From assembly GCA_041396125.1 (NCBI GenBank), contig JAWKZG010000001.1:186001-250000 (forward strand): a stretch of 64,000 nucleotides of DNA, in the 5' to 3' direction. The stretch is from JAWKZG01 sp041396125. GTDB lineage: Bacteria; Pseudomonadota; Gammaproteobacteria; Competibacterales; Competibacteraceae. The notes below the pieces were generated by a model. It was given only the letters and a program-made list of their open reading frames with translations, made no database searches and was not told the origin of the DNA. Of this stretch, positions 53,170-62,098 are shown in pieces. The translations under genes were made by a program, and so were the position numbers. How positions within the stretch are numbered: position 1 is the stretch's first letter; each line of letters begins with the position of its first letter.

Positions 53170-53798
53170 GCGCACTGCTGTATGGTCTGGATCTTGGCGG
53201 TACCGCAGTCTTTGCTGTCAGTGGCGCGCTGGTGGCCTCACGCAAGGAAATGGATCCGGTCGGATTCGGGCTACTGGCAACGGTCACCGGTATCGGTGGC
53301 GGCACCTTGCGCGATGTTTTGCTGAACCGCCCGCCTGCCTGGATAGCTGCACCGGAATACATCCTGCTGTGTCTGTTGGTGGCGGCCCTGCTGTTTTTTA
53401 TTGCGCCGCATATCCAGCGCCGTTATCCGGTGTTGCTGTGGGCTGATGCAGCCGGTCTGGCTTTATTTGCTGTGTTGGGCACCGAGATTGCCCGTGCGGC
53501 TGGGGTCGGGCCGGTTGTTGCGGTCATGATGGGCATGATGACGGCCACGTTTGGCGGTCTGATCCGTGACGTGATCAGTAACGAAATTCCGCTCATTCTG
53601 CGCAAGGAAATCTACGTCACAGCAGCGGCGCTTGGTGCGCTGATGTATTGGCTGCTGCAGAGTCTGGGTTGCGCGCCTGTCTGGGCCGGCCTGGCCGGTT
53701 TTGCCGCCGGTTTTGGTCTGCGTGCGTTGGGGCTGCTGCTGGGCTGGTCGCTGCCGGCCTATCACTCGCGTCCAGGGCGGGATTACCCGTTGGAGTAA
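53166..53798 (+). CDS. TRIC/YicG-family channel protein (UPF0126)
   Basis: A 210-residue seven-spanning inner-membrane protein of the trimeric intracellular cation channel family (bacterial YicG type). Two internal repeats carry the conserved glycine-rich motifs GIGGGTLRDVLL near 42 and GMMTATFGGLIRDVISNE near 119. The start is a TTG that overlaps the Bcp stop (TTGA), so the two genes are translationally coupled. Channel activity in bacteria is shown for some homologues; the physiological role is unclear. Confidence 0.88.
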   Translation: MSALLYGLDLGGTAVFAVSGALVASRKEMDPVGFGLLATVTGIGGGTLRDVLLNRPPAWIAAPEYILLCLLVAALLFFIAPHIQRRYPVLLWADAAGLALFAVLGTEIARAAGVGPVVAVMMGMMTATFGGLIRDVISNEIPLILRKEIYVTAAALGALMYWLLQSLGCAPVWAGLAGFAAGFGLRALGLLLGWSLPAYHSRPGRDYPLE

Positions 53799-53820
53799 GC
53801 AATAATCTGCTGCGGTAAAG

Positions 53821-53895
53821 CCCCCTCTTTGAACCAAGAGGGGGCGGACGTCTAAAAAACTGCTTCGATTTCAAAAATGCCGGGCATTTTTGAAA
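53821..53895. terminator. Two hairpins between converging transcription units
   Basis: CCCCCTCTT/AAGAGGGGG (53821-53844) and a 13-bp perfect inverted repeat TTTCAAAAATGCC/GGCATTTTTGAAA around one base (53869-53895). Together they separate the Bcp/YicG pair (+) from the AGCS symporter (-). T-tracts are short. Confidence 0.65.
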
Positions 53896-53916
53896 CAGAT
53901 GCTAAAGTCTTCTGAA

Positions 53917-55437
53917 TTACTTCATCCGCGGAAATTCACCGCTGGCCAGTCTGCTCTGATAGTCGCGCAGCAGTTCCTTGACCTTTGGCATCAGCAGATA
54001 AAGCCCGATGACATTGAATATCCCCATGGCGAAAATCATGGCATCGGAGAAATCGATCACAGGACCGAGTCCCATCGAAGCGCCAATAATCACAAAGAGA
54101 CAAAAGATGAATTTAAAAATGACTTCTTTGAAGGCACCTTCGCCAAACAGATAGGTCCAGGCTTTCAGGCCGTAATAGGACCAGGAAATCATGGTGGAGA
54201 AGGCAAACAGCACAGCAGCCACGGCCAGTACGTAGTTAAAACCACCCCAGTTGCTGGAGAAGGCCTGGGCCGTTAACGCGATACCGGTGACGCCGCTATC
54301 CGGCACCCAGGAGCCGGTAATAATAATGACCAGAGATGTCATGGTGCAGATCACCACGGTGTCGATGAACGGTTCCAGCAGGGCGACGTAGCCTTCGGTG
54401 GCAGGGTGTTTGGTTTGCACCGCCGAGTGTGCGATGGAGGCTGAACCGATACCGGCTTCATTGGAGAAGGCAGCTCGTTTAAAGCCTTGAATCAGCGCGC
54501 CAACCGCACCGCCGGCAACCGCTGTCGGTGAAAAAGCACCATCGATAATTGCGTTAAATGCAGCACCGATCCCATCAATGTTGAGCAAAATAATCAGCAA
54601 CGCCGAGCCCACATAAATCGCGGCCATGAACGGCACAATTTTTTCGGTAACACGGGCGATGGACTTAATGCCGCCGATAATCACCAGGCCCACGATAACG
54701 GCCATGATGACACCGAATATCCAGCCTTTATCGGCGAAAAAGGGAAAAATACTGGCAATCTGATGGGCCGACTGATTGGCCTGGAACATATTGCCGCCGC
54801 CGAGTGCACCGCCAATACAGCAAATCGCGAAAAATACCGCCAGGGCTTTACCGAAGCCGGCCATGCCGCGCTCAGCCAGGCCTTTGGACAGATAATACAT
54901 CGGTCCACCGGACACTGTGCCATCGGGATATTCGTTGCGGTAATGTACGCCGAGAATACACTCGGTGAATTTCGCGGCCATGCCCAGCAGGCCCGCCAGA
55001 ATCATCCAGAAAGTGGCACCCGGTCCGCCCAGGTAAACGGCGACCCCGACACCGGCAATATTGCCCAGGCCAACGGTGCCGGACAGGGCAGTGGCAAGGG
55101 CCTGGAACGGGGTAACTTCACCGGCGTCTTTCGGATCGAAATAGGCCCCGCGCACCAATGCGACGGAGTGGCCGAAACCGCGAAACTGGATAAAACCGAA
55201 ATACAGCGTAAACACCGTAGCAGCGACTACCAGCCACAGCACAATCCAGGGAAAGGCCGTGCCAAGCAGAGCTTCCGAGCCTGGCAGGGGCGAGAAAATA
55301 AACGCGACAAACGGATTGATGATTGGCGCAATGGCTTCGCTGATACGCTCGTCCATGGATTTTTCAGCGGCTTCCTGGGCAACAGCCCAGAGGGGGAACA
55401 GCAAACCAGCCAGCCCAGCTATTAGGTTTTTTAGCAT
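53917..55437 (-). CDS. Alanine/glycine:cation symporter, AGCS family
   Basis: A 506-residue multi-spanning inner-membrane Na+ symporter. Family marks include ATALSGTVGLGNIAGVGVAV, ECILGVHYRNEYPDGTVSGG and FKRAAFSNEAGIGSASIAHS, as well as the late FSTMISWSYYGLKAWTYLFG. The ATG follows AAGGAG at 8-nt spacing. The universal stress protein gene ends 29 bp upstream on the same strand and is probably cotranscribed. Likely substrates are alanine and glycine. Confidence 0.95.
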   Translation of the reverse strand: MLKNLIAGLAGLLFPLWAVAQEAAEKSMDERISEAIAPIINPFVAFIFSPLPGSEALLGTAFPWIVLWLVVAATVFTLYFGFIQFRGFGHSVALVRGAYFDPKDAGEVTPFQALATALSGTVGLGNIAGVGVAVYLGGPGATFWMILAGLLGMAAKFTECILGVHYRNEYPDGTVSGGPMYYLSKGLAERGMAGFGKALAVFFAICCIGGALGGGNMFQANQSAHQIASIFPFFADKGWIFGVIMAVIVGLVIIGGIKSIARVTEKIVPFMAAIYVGSALLIILLNIDGIGAAFNAIIDGAFSPTAVAGGAVGALIQGFKRAAFSNEAGIGSASIAHSAVQTKHPATEGYVALLEPFIDTVVICTMTSLVIIITGSWVPDSGVTGIALTAQAFSSNWGGFNYVLAVAAVLFAFSTMISWSYYGLKAWTYLFGEGAFKEVIFKFIFCLFVIIGASMGLGPVIDFSDAMIFAMGIFNVIGLYLLMPKVKELLRDYQSRLASGEFPRMK

Positions 55438-55466
55438 TATTCAAACTCCTTGCGGGTAATCGTTGT

Positions 55467-55901
55467 TCAGGGGACGACGGTGACTGGGATATCGCTGATC
55501 TGGATCAGGGTACCGGGTACCGAGCCGAACATCCGGGTGGCAAGATGGCTGCCGCCATGGCGCCCCACGAACACTTCAGCGGCTTTGACTTCAGCGCAGA
55601 ATTTGGTGATGACTTCGGAGATATTGCCATAACGCACTTCAGTGCTGATCGGTACTGAAGTGTTACCGAGTGCCCGAACGAGTGGCTGGCAGATCGCGGT
55701 CTGTGCCCGCTGCAGCTCTTCGCCGCGCCGCTTGTGGCGTTCGGCCAGTTCTTCAGGGGTCAGAAAGGAATAGGGAGACCATTGCAAGACATGGATGATT
55801 TTGAGCTCGGCAGACGCTTGGGTCGCTTTCTCAAGGGCATATTTGGCGGCTTTTATGCCCCCATCACTGCCATCAACGGCTACCACATAACATAGGGCCA
55901 T
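55467..55901 (-). CDS. Universal stress protein, UspA family
   Basis: A 144-residue single-domain Usp. It begins MALCYVVAVDGSDGGIKAAK and contains the GRHGGSHLATRMFGSV ATP-binding-like stretch that ends in a VPGTLIQISDIPVTVVP tail, as in the Usp fold. A strong AGGAGG site precedes the ATG. It lies 29 bp before the AGCS symporter gene. This pairing suggests linked expression during nutrient stress. I cannot name a specific Usp. Confidence 0.93.
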   Translation of the reverse strand: MALCYVVAVDGSDGGIKAAKYALEKATQASAELKIIHVLQWSPYSFLTPEELAERHKRRGEELQRAQTAICQPLVRALGNTSVPISTEVRYGNISEVITKFCAEVKAAEVFVGRHGGSHLATRMFGSVPGTLIQISDIPVTVVP

Positions 55902-56491
55902 AATGACCTCCTAGTGTTGGAATAATTAGAGTTCGGTGCTGTTACTGCTTGTTTACGGGCTCCTCAGACCGCGTTTGGCAAGTGCCCCCCGGCTTATCAG
56001 CTGAGGTAAATCAGACTTGCGGGCAGGTGACAGCGTGCAGTTTATTTAGTGATTTCGCCTCCTTTTGGATAGTTGACGTTAACAGCGGTCGTGCAGAGTA
56101 CGCCTGGGCGGACACTGGAATTGGCCTGGGGATTGGCCTGGGCCGCAGCGGAGCGGGCCGGGGTGACCGTCATGTTGCAGAATCTTTTCCGCATATTGTC
56201 GGAGGGAGCTGGAGCGTAGGGGATAAGAGTCGGACTGCAGACAAACAGGGCATCTTCGAGCGATAGCCGTAAGGTATTGCCGACCGGCAAACGCTGATAG
56301 ATATAGCGCATGGTACTGTCGATACGGGTATAAACGCCGAAGGTAAGCCAGTGGCGTGGCAAACAGCATCTTGATGTTGTCTCGTTTTTGGAGCCTAGTG
56401 TTATTTTTAAATAATAACTGGAAGTTTATAGAATAACTCTCCAAATTTAAGAGTATGGCAGAATATTTAAAAATAATACTGGGGCTTGGTA
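55902..56491. other. Divergent intergenic region, Usp and Lrp-type genes
   Basis: A 590-bp gap carrying the promoters of the usp-AGCS unit and the Lrp/AsnC gene. The segment 56390-56480 is A/T-rich and could hold Lrp-type binding sites. Several reading frames run through the G/C-rich middle, but none has a ribosome site or a recognisable product. I looked for a glycine riboswitch before the AGCS unit and did not find a convincing one. Confidence 0.55.
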
Positions 56492-56986
56492 GTGAAAAAT
56501 TCTAAATCACCAATAAAAAAGCCGCTTGACCGCATTGATCGGCAGATTCTGCAATTGTTACAACAGGATGGGCGGATCGCCAATGTGGATCTGGCGCGGC
56601 GCGTTCATCTCAGCCCTACACCGTGTCTGGAGCGGGTGCGGCGACTGGAGCGTGAGGGCTATATTCAAGGATATTCGGCGCAACTCAATCCACGTAAATT
56701 GCAGGCCGGTTTAATGCTGCTGGTGGAGCTGTCACTGGATCGCACCACGCCTGACGTGTTTGAGCGTTTTCGGCAGGCGGTGCTGGCGATCCCGGAAGTG
56801 ATGGAATGTTATCTGGTGGCCGGCGGATTTGATTATGTACTGAAGCTGCGGGTCGCGGATATGGCTGATTACCGCAGCCTGCTGAACGAAAAACTGACCT
56901 CGATACCCGGCGTGTTACAGACGCATACTTATGTTGTAATCGAGGATATTAAAGAAACCAACTGCCTGCCTTTTCTGATGCGTTAA
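56492..56986 (+). CDS. Lrp/AsnC-family transcriptional regulator
   Basis: A 164-residue regulator. The helix-turn-helix is DRIDRQILQLLQQDGRIANV to VDLARRVHLSPTPCLERVRR (about residues 12-50), followed by the ligand-binding RAM domain with VMECYLVAGGFDYVLKLRVAD. The GTG at 56492 follows GGGG with 7-nt spacing. It sits divergent to the usp-AGCS unit, so control of alanine/glycine transport is a reasonable guess. Close to Lrp in form. Confidence 0.92.
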   Translation: MKNSKSPIKKPLDRIDRQILQLLQQDGRIANVDLARRVHLSPTPCLERVRRLEREGYIQGYSAQLNPRKLQAGLMLLVELSLDRTTPDVFERFRQAVLAIPEVMECYLVAGGFDYVLKLRVADMADYRSLLNEKLTSIPGVLQTHTYVVIEDIKETNCLPFLMR

Positions 56987-57002
56987 GCAAAAGGCAGAAT
57001 CC

Positions 57003-58154
57003 TCAGGTTTGCCAAACCCGCAAGTATTCTCGCAGTGTTTGCTGCTCGGTTGCGGCCGCACGCCCGGTCTCAGCCTGACCGCGAAAGCGCAACCAGTCAC
57101 AATAGGTGAGTAAGCGATCCAGCTGCGGACGCTGCTCAGCGTTCAGCTGCGATGCCAACTGCTGCGTGATTTCTGCGCTGCTGCAATGCTTCAAAACCAC
57201 ACCATAGCGACTCGACAAGTCAGTGCGCAGCTGCTGATAAACCTGGTTGTAATCCTGCTGTTGCAGAGCGTGCTCAAGGGATGCATCAAACGGGTCTTCG
57301 GCAGTCGCTGGTCTGCTGGCGGACGCAGGCGCTGTCGAGGCATGATCATTATTGTGGTCCACGTCAATACGCTTAACCGCTGTGTCGCTAATTGCACGGG
57401 GCTTGGCTTGATGGCGCAGTAGCCAGAGGCTGAGCACCGCCAGCAATAGCAAAGCCAGCAGCGCCTGTTGTCTATACGAAAAAGGCTGCGTATCAATAAC
57501 CGAATCGGTCGCCGTCGCAGCAGAATCGGCCGGTCCGGCAGTTGTTGCAGTTACTGTATTGGCAGTCTGGGCCGGACTGATGGTCAAGGTCAGGGCGGAC
57601 GAACTGAGCTCGCGCCGGGTATCGGCCAGTCGGACTTCGGGTGGCACACGGCGATGGCGAGAATTAATACAGTCGCGCTCATTTTTGCAGGGTGGCTTTA
57701 GCAGCGGATATTTTTCCGTGAAAAACGCGACCTGCAGCGGCGGTATTAGAGCGCTACCGATGTCTGTAGGCGCCAGAAGATAACGCCGTTGCCAGCGATT
57801 GCGGCCATCGGCCAGCGCTGTCGGGCCACTGGGATAGCGTGCGACTACCGAGAACGGTCCCAGAGTGTCAGCAACCGCCTCGAAGCGCACATTGATGTTC
57901 TCCGGCACAATAACCGTCAGAGTAAACGTCAGCTGCTCGTCCAGTTGCAGTGTGGTGCGGTCTACACCATAGCTCAGCTCCAGATCGTCCAGGCCGATGC
58001 TTTTTTGCAAGGGGGCGGCACTGATGCTGAGTGTGCAGCCCAACAGTAACAAGCCCATGAAAACCATAGTTTTGTACAGCGCTGTGCCAGGGTTCGTATG
58101 ATGTTGTGGCGCAAACGAAAATTGCAGTGCAGGCCAGCGGGGTAGCATTACCAT
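57003..58154 (-). CDS. BatD-like membrane protein, last gene of the Bat operon
   Basis: A 383-residue protein. A hydrophobic segment near residues 30-48 (probable signal or anchor) precedes a beta-rich extracellular domain, and a second membrane segment lies near 230-250. A soluble Gln/Glu-rich C-terminal tail follows. The domain contains RWQRRYLLAPTDIGSALIPP, which resembles the same segment of the protein at 61036-62094. ATG 58154 follows GGAG and overlaps the batC stop. It should form part of the MoxR/Bat complex in the envelope. Confidence 0.8.
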   Translation of the reverse strand: MVMLPRWPALQFSFAPQHHTNPGTALYKTMVFMGLLLLGCTLSISAAPLQKSIGLDDLELSYGVDRTTLQLDEQLTFTLTVIVPENINVRFEAVADTLGPFSVVARYPSGPTALADGRNRWQRRYLLAPTDIGSALIPPLQVAFFTEKYPLLKPPCKNERDCINSRHRRVPPEVRLADTRRELSSSALTLTISPAQTANTVTATTAGPADSAATATDSVIDTQPFSYRQQALLALLLLAVLSLWLLRHQAKPRAISDTAVKRIDVDHNNDHASTAPASASRPATAEDPFDASLEHALQQQDYNQVYQQLRTDLSSRYGVVLKHCSSAEITQQLASQLNAEQRPQLDRLLTYCDWLRFRGQAETGRAAATEQQTLREYLRVWQT

Positions 58155-58987
58155 ATTTTCTCCGGTCCGGCATCGCGCATCTGCATGTGCAGGGTTTGCT
58201 GGCGGCGCTCAGCCGCTGTGCGGGCATTATCGCGCACCAGTTCGATCAGTTGCTCGGCCTGCTCCGGACTCAAGGATTGCGGTTCGCTGGCGGAATCTGT
58301 TTGTGCGCCAGTCTGACTGACCTGGTTCTGCGGTGCCTGTCGAGCCTGGCTGCCTTGCGATTTATTCTGGTCGGCCTGGTCTTGCTGCAGATCATTTTGA
58401 TTCGATTGCTTGTCGGCCGATTCATCACTGGCCTGGCCTTTGTTGTCGGAGGTCTTCTGCTCGCGTGTTTCCGGATTGCTTTGCGGGAGCACGTTCTGCT
58501 GGCTCAGTTCCAGCCATAAGCGCTGTGCCTGTTCCAGGTTGTAGCGCACATCGGCTTGCTCGGGGTTCAGGCGCAGGCTGGCCCGGTAATGATCCAGGGC
58601 CGCCAGCAATGGGGTCATGGCATCCTGAAAACTCAGCATGAAGTCCAGTGCCTGCTGATGGCGCAGATGGGCCAGATGATAAAGCGCCCGGCTGGCGGTA
58701 TGCGCGTCAGTACTGTTAATAGCCTGCGCGAAGTATTTGATAGCACTCGGGTAATCGTATTGCTGATAATAGGTCAGCCCCAGATTATGCTGAATGATCG
58801 CAGCATCTGCCGCAGTCACCTGTGTTGCCGCTTGCTGATACAAGTCAGCGGCCAGTTCGTAATGGCCCGTTTGGTAATGTTGATTAGCCTGTTCTATCAG
58901 ATCCCGGACCGGGGTGCCGTCGGACGCGCTATAAGCGGGGGTATTACCCAACATAGCCGCGATCAGCCACAGACGGTACGGTTTCAT
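58148..58987 (-). CDS. BatC-like tetratricopeptide repeat protein
   Basis: A 279-residue secreted protein. A signal peptide ends about AYSA. Tetratricopeptide repeats follow (ANQHYQTGHYELAADLYQQA, HNLGLTYYQQYDYPSAIKYF), then a long Gln/Asp/Ser-rich tail. BatC proteins in this operon type are TPR proteins that link the VWA proteins. Start and stop overlap both neighbours (ATGA with the VWA gene), so it is translated as part of a unit. Confidence 0.85.
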   Translation of the reverse strand: MKPYRLWLIAAMLGNTPAYSASDGTPVRDLIEQANQHYQTGHYELAADLYQQAATQVTAADAAIIQHNLGLTYYQQYDYPSAIKYFAQAINSTDAHTASRALYHLAHLRHQQALDFMLSFQDAMTPLLAALDHYRASLRLNPEQADVRYNLEQAQRLWLELSQQNVLPQSNPETREQKTSDNKGQASDESADKQSNQNDLQQDQADQNKSQGSQARQAPQNQVSQTGAQTDSASEPQSLSPEQAEQLIELVRDNARTAAERRQQTLHMQMRDAGPEKIW

Positions 58988-59997
58988 GTTTTGTGCTCCC
59001 GTCTCGGGTTTCGTCCAGGTGCCTGCCGCCAGTAGTGTTCCAGCAGCAGCAAGAATAAGGCCGGTAGCAGTAGCCAGGCGTACCGCGGTGCCGGCTGATC
59101 GGCCTCGGCACCGATCAGGTCGCGCACCGGTTTGTCGGCCAGGGTAGCGCGGAATAAGTTATTGAGAGCGGCGCTGTCCGCCAGTTGATAAATGCCGCCG
59201 GTCGTGTGGGCCAGCTTGATCAATAAGGCCTGATTCATCTGCGTTAGCACCTCTCGTTCCTGTATGTGCAGGGTTGCTCCTGCGCTGCTGCCGTCCGGAA
59301 TCGGCGCGGCGCGCGCGGGTTCTCCTACGCCCAAAGTGTACAAGGGGATGGTTTGACCGCTCAGAGAGGCTAATAAGGCCGTGAAATTATCACTCAGCCC
59401 GGCGTGATCCTCGCCATCGCTGAGCAAGATGAGATCGGTATGCTCAGCGTCCAGTTCACCGAAGCCCTGCCAGGTCTGATATAAAGCCTCACCGATAGCT
59501 GTGCCACGGCGCGGTGCCGAGTCAATAGAGGCATTCGCCAAGCGCTGCAGAAACACGTCGTAATCCAGCGTCAGAGGACATTGCAGGCGGGCCCTACCGG
59601 CAAACACTACCAGCCCGACACGATAGCCACCACGTCCGCGCAGAGTGTTATCGACCAGCTCGCGAATGCTGTTTTTGGCTGCTTCCAGACGGTTGGGCGA
59701 TATGTCTTCAGCCAGCATGCTGAGCGAGACATCCAGCAGGAAAATCAGATCCCGGCCCTGCTGCACCGAGCTGGCACTGTCGATGCCCCACTGCGGTTGG
59801 GCCAGTGCCACGATCAGTGTTGCCAGTGCGCCCAGACGACAGAGTTCGGTGCGGTGTTCCTGCCGCGTCGGAGTCAATGCGCTGAACTGCTGCAATACCT
59901 GCCGTTGCTGGCGCTGCCTGGCGCGTTGCAGCAGCAGCAAGCCCGGCAGCAGTAACCCCAGCAGCCACAAAATCTGGGGAGCGGCGAAATCAAGCAT
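58984..59997 (-). CDS. VWA-domain protein, BatB-like
   Basis: A 337-residue membrane protein with two N-terminal and one C-terminal transmembrane segments around a von Willebrand factor A domain. The metal-ion-dependent adhesion site DVSLS is near residue 89, completed by downstream TAIGEA and LLSDGEDH. It overlaps both neighbours by a few bases and is the second VWA protein in the operon. Confidence 0.9.
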   Translation of the reverse strand: MLDFAAPQILWLLGLLLPGLLLLQRARQRQQRQVLQQFSALTPTRQEHRTELCRLGALATLIVALAQPQWGIDSASSVQQGRDLIFLLDVSLSMLAEDISPNRLEAAKNSIRELVDNTLRGRGGYRVGLVVFAGRARLQCPLTLDYDVFLQRLANASIDSAPRRGTAIGEALYQTWQGFGELDAEHTDLILLSDGEDHAGLSDNFTALLASLSGQTIPLYTLGVGEPARAAPIPDGSSAGATLHIQEREVLTQMNQALLIKLAHTTGGIYQLADSAALNNLFRATLADKPVRDLIGAEADQPAPRYAWLLLPALFLLLLEHYWRQAPGRNPRREHKT

Positions 59998-61045
59998 GCT
60001 CGGGGCCGGGCCAGACCCGCAGCACGGTCTGGCTGAGCAGGCTGTCCAGTAGCAGCAGTAGCAGCGCTGCTGCGATTAACGCCGGGTACAGCTCACGGTA
60101 ATGCTGGAATTGTTCGCTAACATTGCGCCCGGTTTCCAGCCGGTCGATTTCACTGTAAATGGCCTGCAAAGCCTGGGTGTCGGTCGCGCGAAAGTACTGA
60201 CCGCCCGTGGTTGCAGCGATTTCGCGCAAGGTGTCCTCGTCAATATAGACCGACGTCGGACGTAGTTCAAAGCCGCCACCGCGCTTGGGTACGGGCATCA
60301 TCGCGATGCCCTGGGTGCCAACCCCGATGGTGTAGATTTTTATGCCCAGTGCTTTTGCCGCCTGAGCGGCCTGCAGTGGGGTGACGAGACCGGCATTATG
60401 CGTGCCATCAGTCAGCAGCAGTATGATTTTGCTGGCATTCTCGGACTGCCGCAGATCAGCGCTGGCCAGCACAATAGCATCACCAATCGCCGTGCCGTCT
60501 TCTTCAGTGCGCTGTACGATTTCGACCTGCTCCAGCAAGGCCAGCAAGGCTGTGTGATCCAGCGTCGGTGGGCTCAGGCCATTGCCGTAAAGCGCGAAAC
60601 TGTACAGGCTTAGCGTGTCCCCGGCACGGCCCGATAAAGATTGCCCGTTGCTTTCCTCCCCAGCATCTTCCACCCCGTTGCCTTCCACGAAATGGCGGAA
60701 GGTGCGTTTAACGACATCCAGGCGATTGCTGGGCTTGCCGTCGAGTTCCAGGTCTTCGGCCAGCATACTGCTGGAAATGTCGATTACCATGGCGATAGCG
60801 ATGCCTTCCCGATACACCCGACTGACTTCAACGCCCCATTGCGGACGAGCCAGCGCCAGGATCAGCGTGCTCAGCGCCAGTACCCGCAGCAGCCAGGGCA
60901 GCCAATGCAGCCGAACCCGCCAGTTCACAGGGGCTTGTCGCAGCAGCCCGGTCGTGGGATACGCCAGCGTCTGGCGGCGTTCTCGTCGCCACCACAGCGG
61001 CAAAAGTGCCAACAGTAGCAAAGCATACGGCATGACTAGCCGCAT
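59990..61045 (-). CDS. VWA-domain protein, BatA-like
   Basis: A 351-residue membrane protein built like its neighbour: N-terminal membrane segments, a VWA domain with MIDAS DISSS near residue 90, TAIGDAIVLAS and LLTDGTHNAG, and a C-terminal membrane helix. The ATG lies inside the end of the upstream gene (10-bp overlap). The pair BatA/BatB and MoxR are the core of the aerotolerance-type operon found in many proteobacteria. Confidence 0.9.
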   Translation of the reverse strand: MRLVMPYALLLLALLPLWWRRERRQTLAYPTTGLLRQAPVNWRVRLHWLPWLLRVLALSTLILALARPQWGVEVSRVYREGIAIAMVIDISSSMLAEDLELDGKPSNRLDVVKRTFRHFVEGNGVEDAGEESNGQSLSGRAGDTLSLYSFALYGNGLSPPTLDHTALLALLEQVEIVQRTEEDGTAIGDAIVLASADLRQSENASKIILLLTDGTHNAGLVTPLQAAQAAKALGIKIYTIGVGTQGIAMMPVPKRGGGFELRPTSVYIDEDTLREIAATTGGQYFRATDTQALQAIYSEIDRLETGRNVSEQFQHYRELYPALIAAALLLLLLDSLLSQTVLRVWPGPEHA

Positions 61046-62094
61046 TCGGGTGCTCCTTTAACAGTCGATTGCTGCGGAGTGGATAGCTCAATGAACCGCT
61101 GCGCCTGGATGATGGTTTGTTGCCTGTGCGCTGTATTAGGTTGCGCCTGGGCGAATTTAGCCTGATCGCAAGCGGCCAGTACCTGGTCGAGCAGAGCCAG
61201 CGATGGGGCCTGTAAATCAGCCGACTGCAGCGTATGGTGAATTTCCTGCCGGGTGCGTTGCAAGGCAGGCAGGTTCCGGCTGGCGCTGAGGTAACGACGT
61301 AAAATATCCGCCAGTTGCTGATAAAACAGGGTGCTGTGATCAAGAGTCAGCTGTTGGTGCAGCGTATGCAGTTCTGCCAGTGCCTGGCTGGCGGGGCTGG
61401 GCGCTGCAACCTGCGATGTATTGCCTCGTAGACGCTGCCGCTGCCAGAGCCAGCCCAGCAGCAGCAGGCTGCCGGCAAACAGTGCCGACCAAGTCCAATG
61501 GCCTGTCTCGGTATTGTCAGGTGCAGCTGGCAGCGATAAGGGTGCTCCGGTGGTTTGCAGACTGGTCAGTTCAACCCCTTCCGGTACCATGGAGGTGACG
61601 CTGATGGTGATCGCATCGAAGCGATGTGATTGCGGCAGTGGGCAAGTTGGCGGACAGCCATCCGGCAGGGTCTGCCAGGCGAAGGTCAGGGCGGGAATAC
61701 TTAAGTTGCCGATCTGCTGTGGCAACAGGCTATAGGCGCGCTGCCAGCGTTTGCCGTCATTTGCCAGCGCAAACGGCCCCGACTCGGTTTGCTCCTGTAC
61801 CAGAAAAGACCCCAGTGTGTTGCCGATAGCCGGCCATTCGGGCAGGCTACCGTCCTCTGCGGTAAAGGTCAGTGTGAAAGGCAAGATCTCACCAAAGCTC
61901 AGTGTTGAGCGTCCAGCGCTTAGCTCGATGTGTACCGGCGGTTCGGTAAAGACCTGCGTGGACGGTTCTGCCGCAGCCAGGTGTACGGCTGACAGCAGCA
62001 TGAGTATGCCTACAGCGGTCATCAAAAATGGTAGAGGCGTTGTTTTTTGACCACGCTGAAATGCGGCCGGACACTGTCCCGAGCGTGGCTGCAT
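61036..62094 (-). CDS. BatD-like/DUF4381-like membrane protein
   Basis: A 352-residue protein with a signal peptide (about residues 25-42), an extracellular beta-sandwich domain, one transmembrane segment near 218-235 and a helical cytoplasmic tail (about 250-350). The sandwich has KRWQRAYSLLPQQIGNLSIP, matching the other BatD-like protein of this operon. It thus looks like a BatD sandwich fused to a DUF4381-like tail. It overlaps the next VWA gene by 10 bp and starts 4 bp after the DUF58 stop once that frame is restored. Confidence 0.78.
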   Translation of the reverse strand: MQPRSGQCPAAFQRGQKTTPLPFLMTAVGILMLLSAVHLAAAEPSTQVFTEPPVHIELSAGRSTLSFGEILPFTLTFTAEDGSLPEWPAIGNTLGSFLVQEQTESGPFALANDGKRWQRAYSLLPQQIGNLSIPALTFAWQTLPDGCPPTCPLPQSHRFDAITISVTSMVPEGVELTSLQTTGAPLSLPAAPDNTETGHWTWSALFAGSLLLLGWLWQRQRLRGNTSQVAAPSPASQALAELHTLHQQLTLDHSTLFYQQLADILRRYLSASRNLPALQRTRQEIHHTLQSADLQAPSLALLDQVLAACDQAKFAQAQPNTAHRQQTIIQAQRFIELSTPQQSTVKGAPECG

Positions 62095-62098
62095 TGCA

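Noticed and set aside
55902..56100. Glycine riboswitch before the usp-AGCS unit
   Set aside because: I could not find the paired aptamer core; only loosely similar G/A-rich stretches occur.
56042..56362. 106-codon reading frame on the minus strand between usp and the Lrp gene
   Set aside because: No ribosome site, no recognisable family, and it overlaps other frames of equal length; treated as chance.
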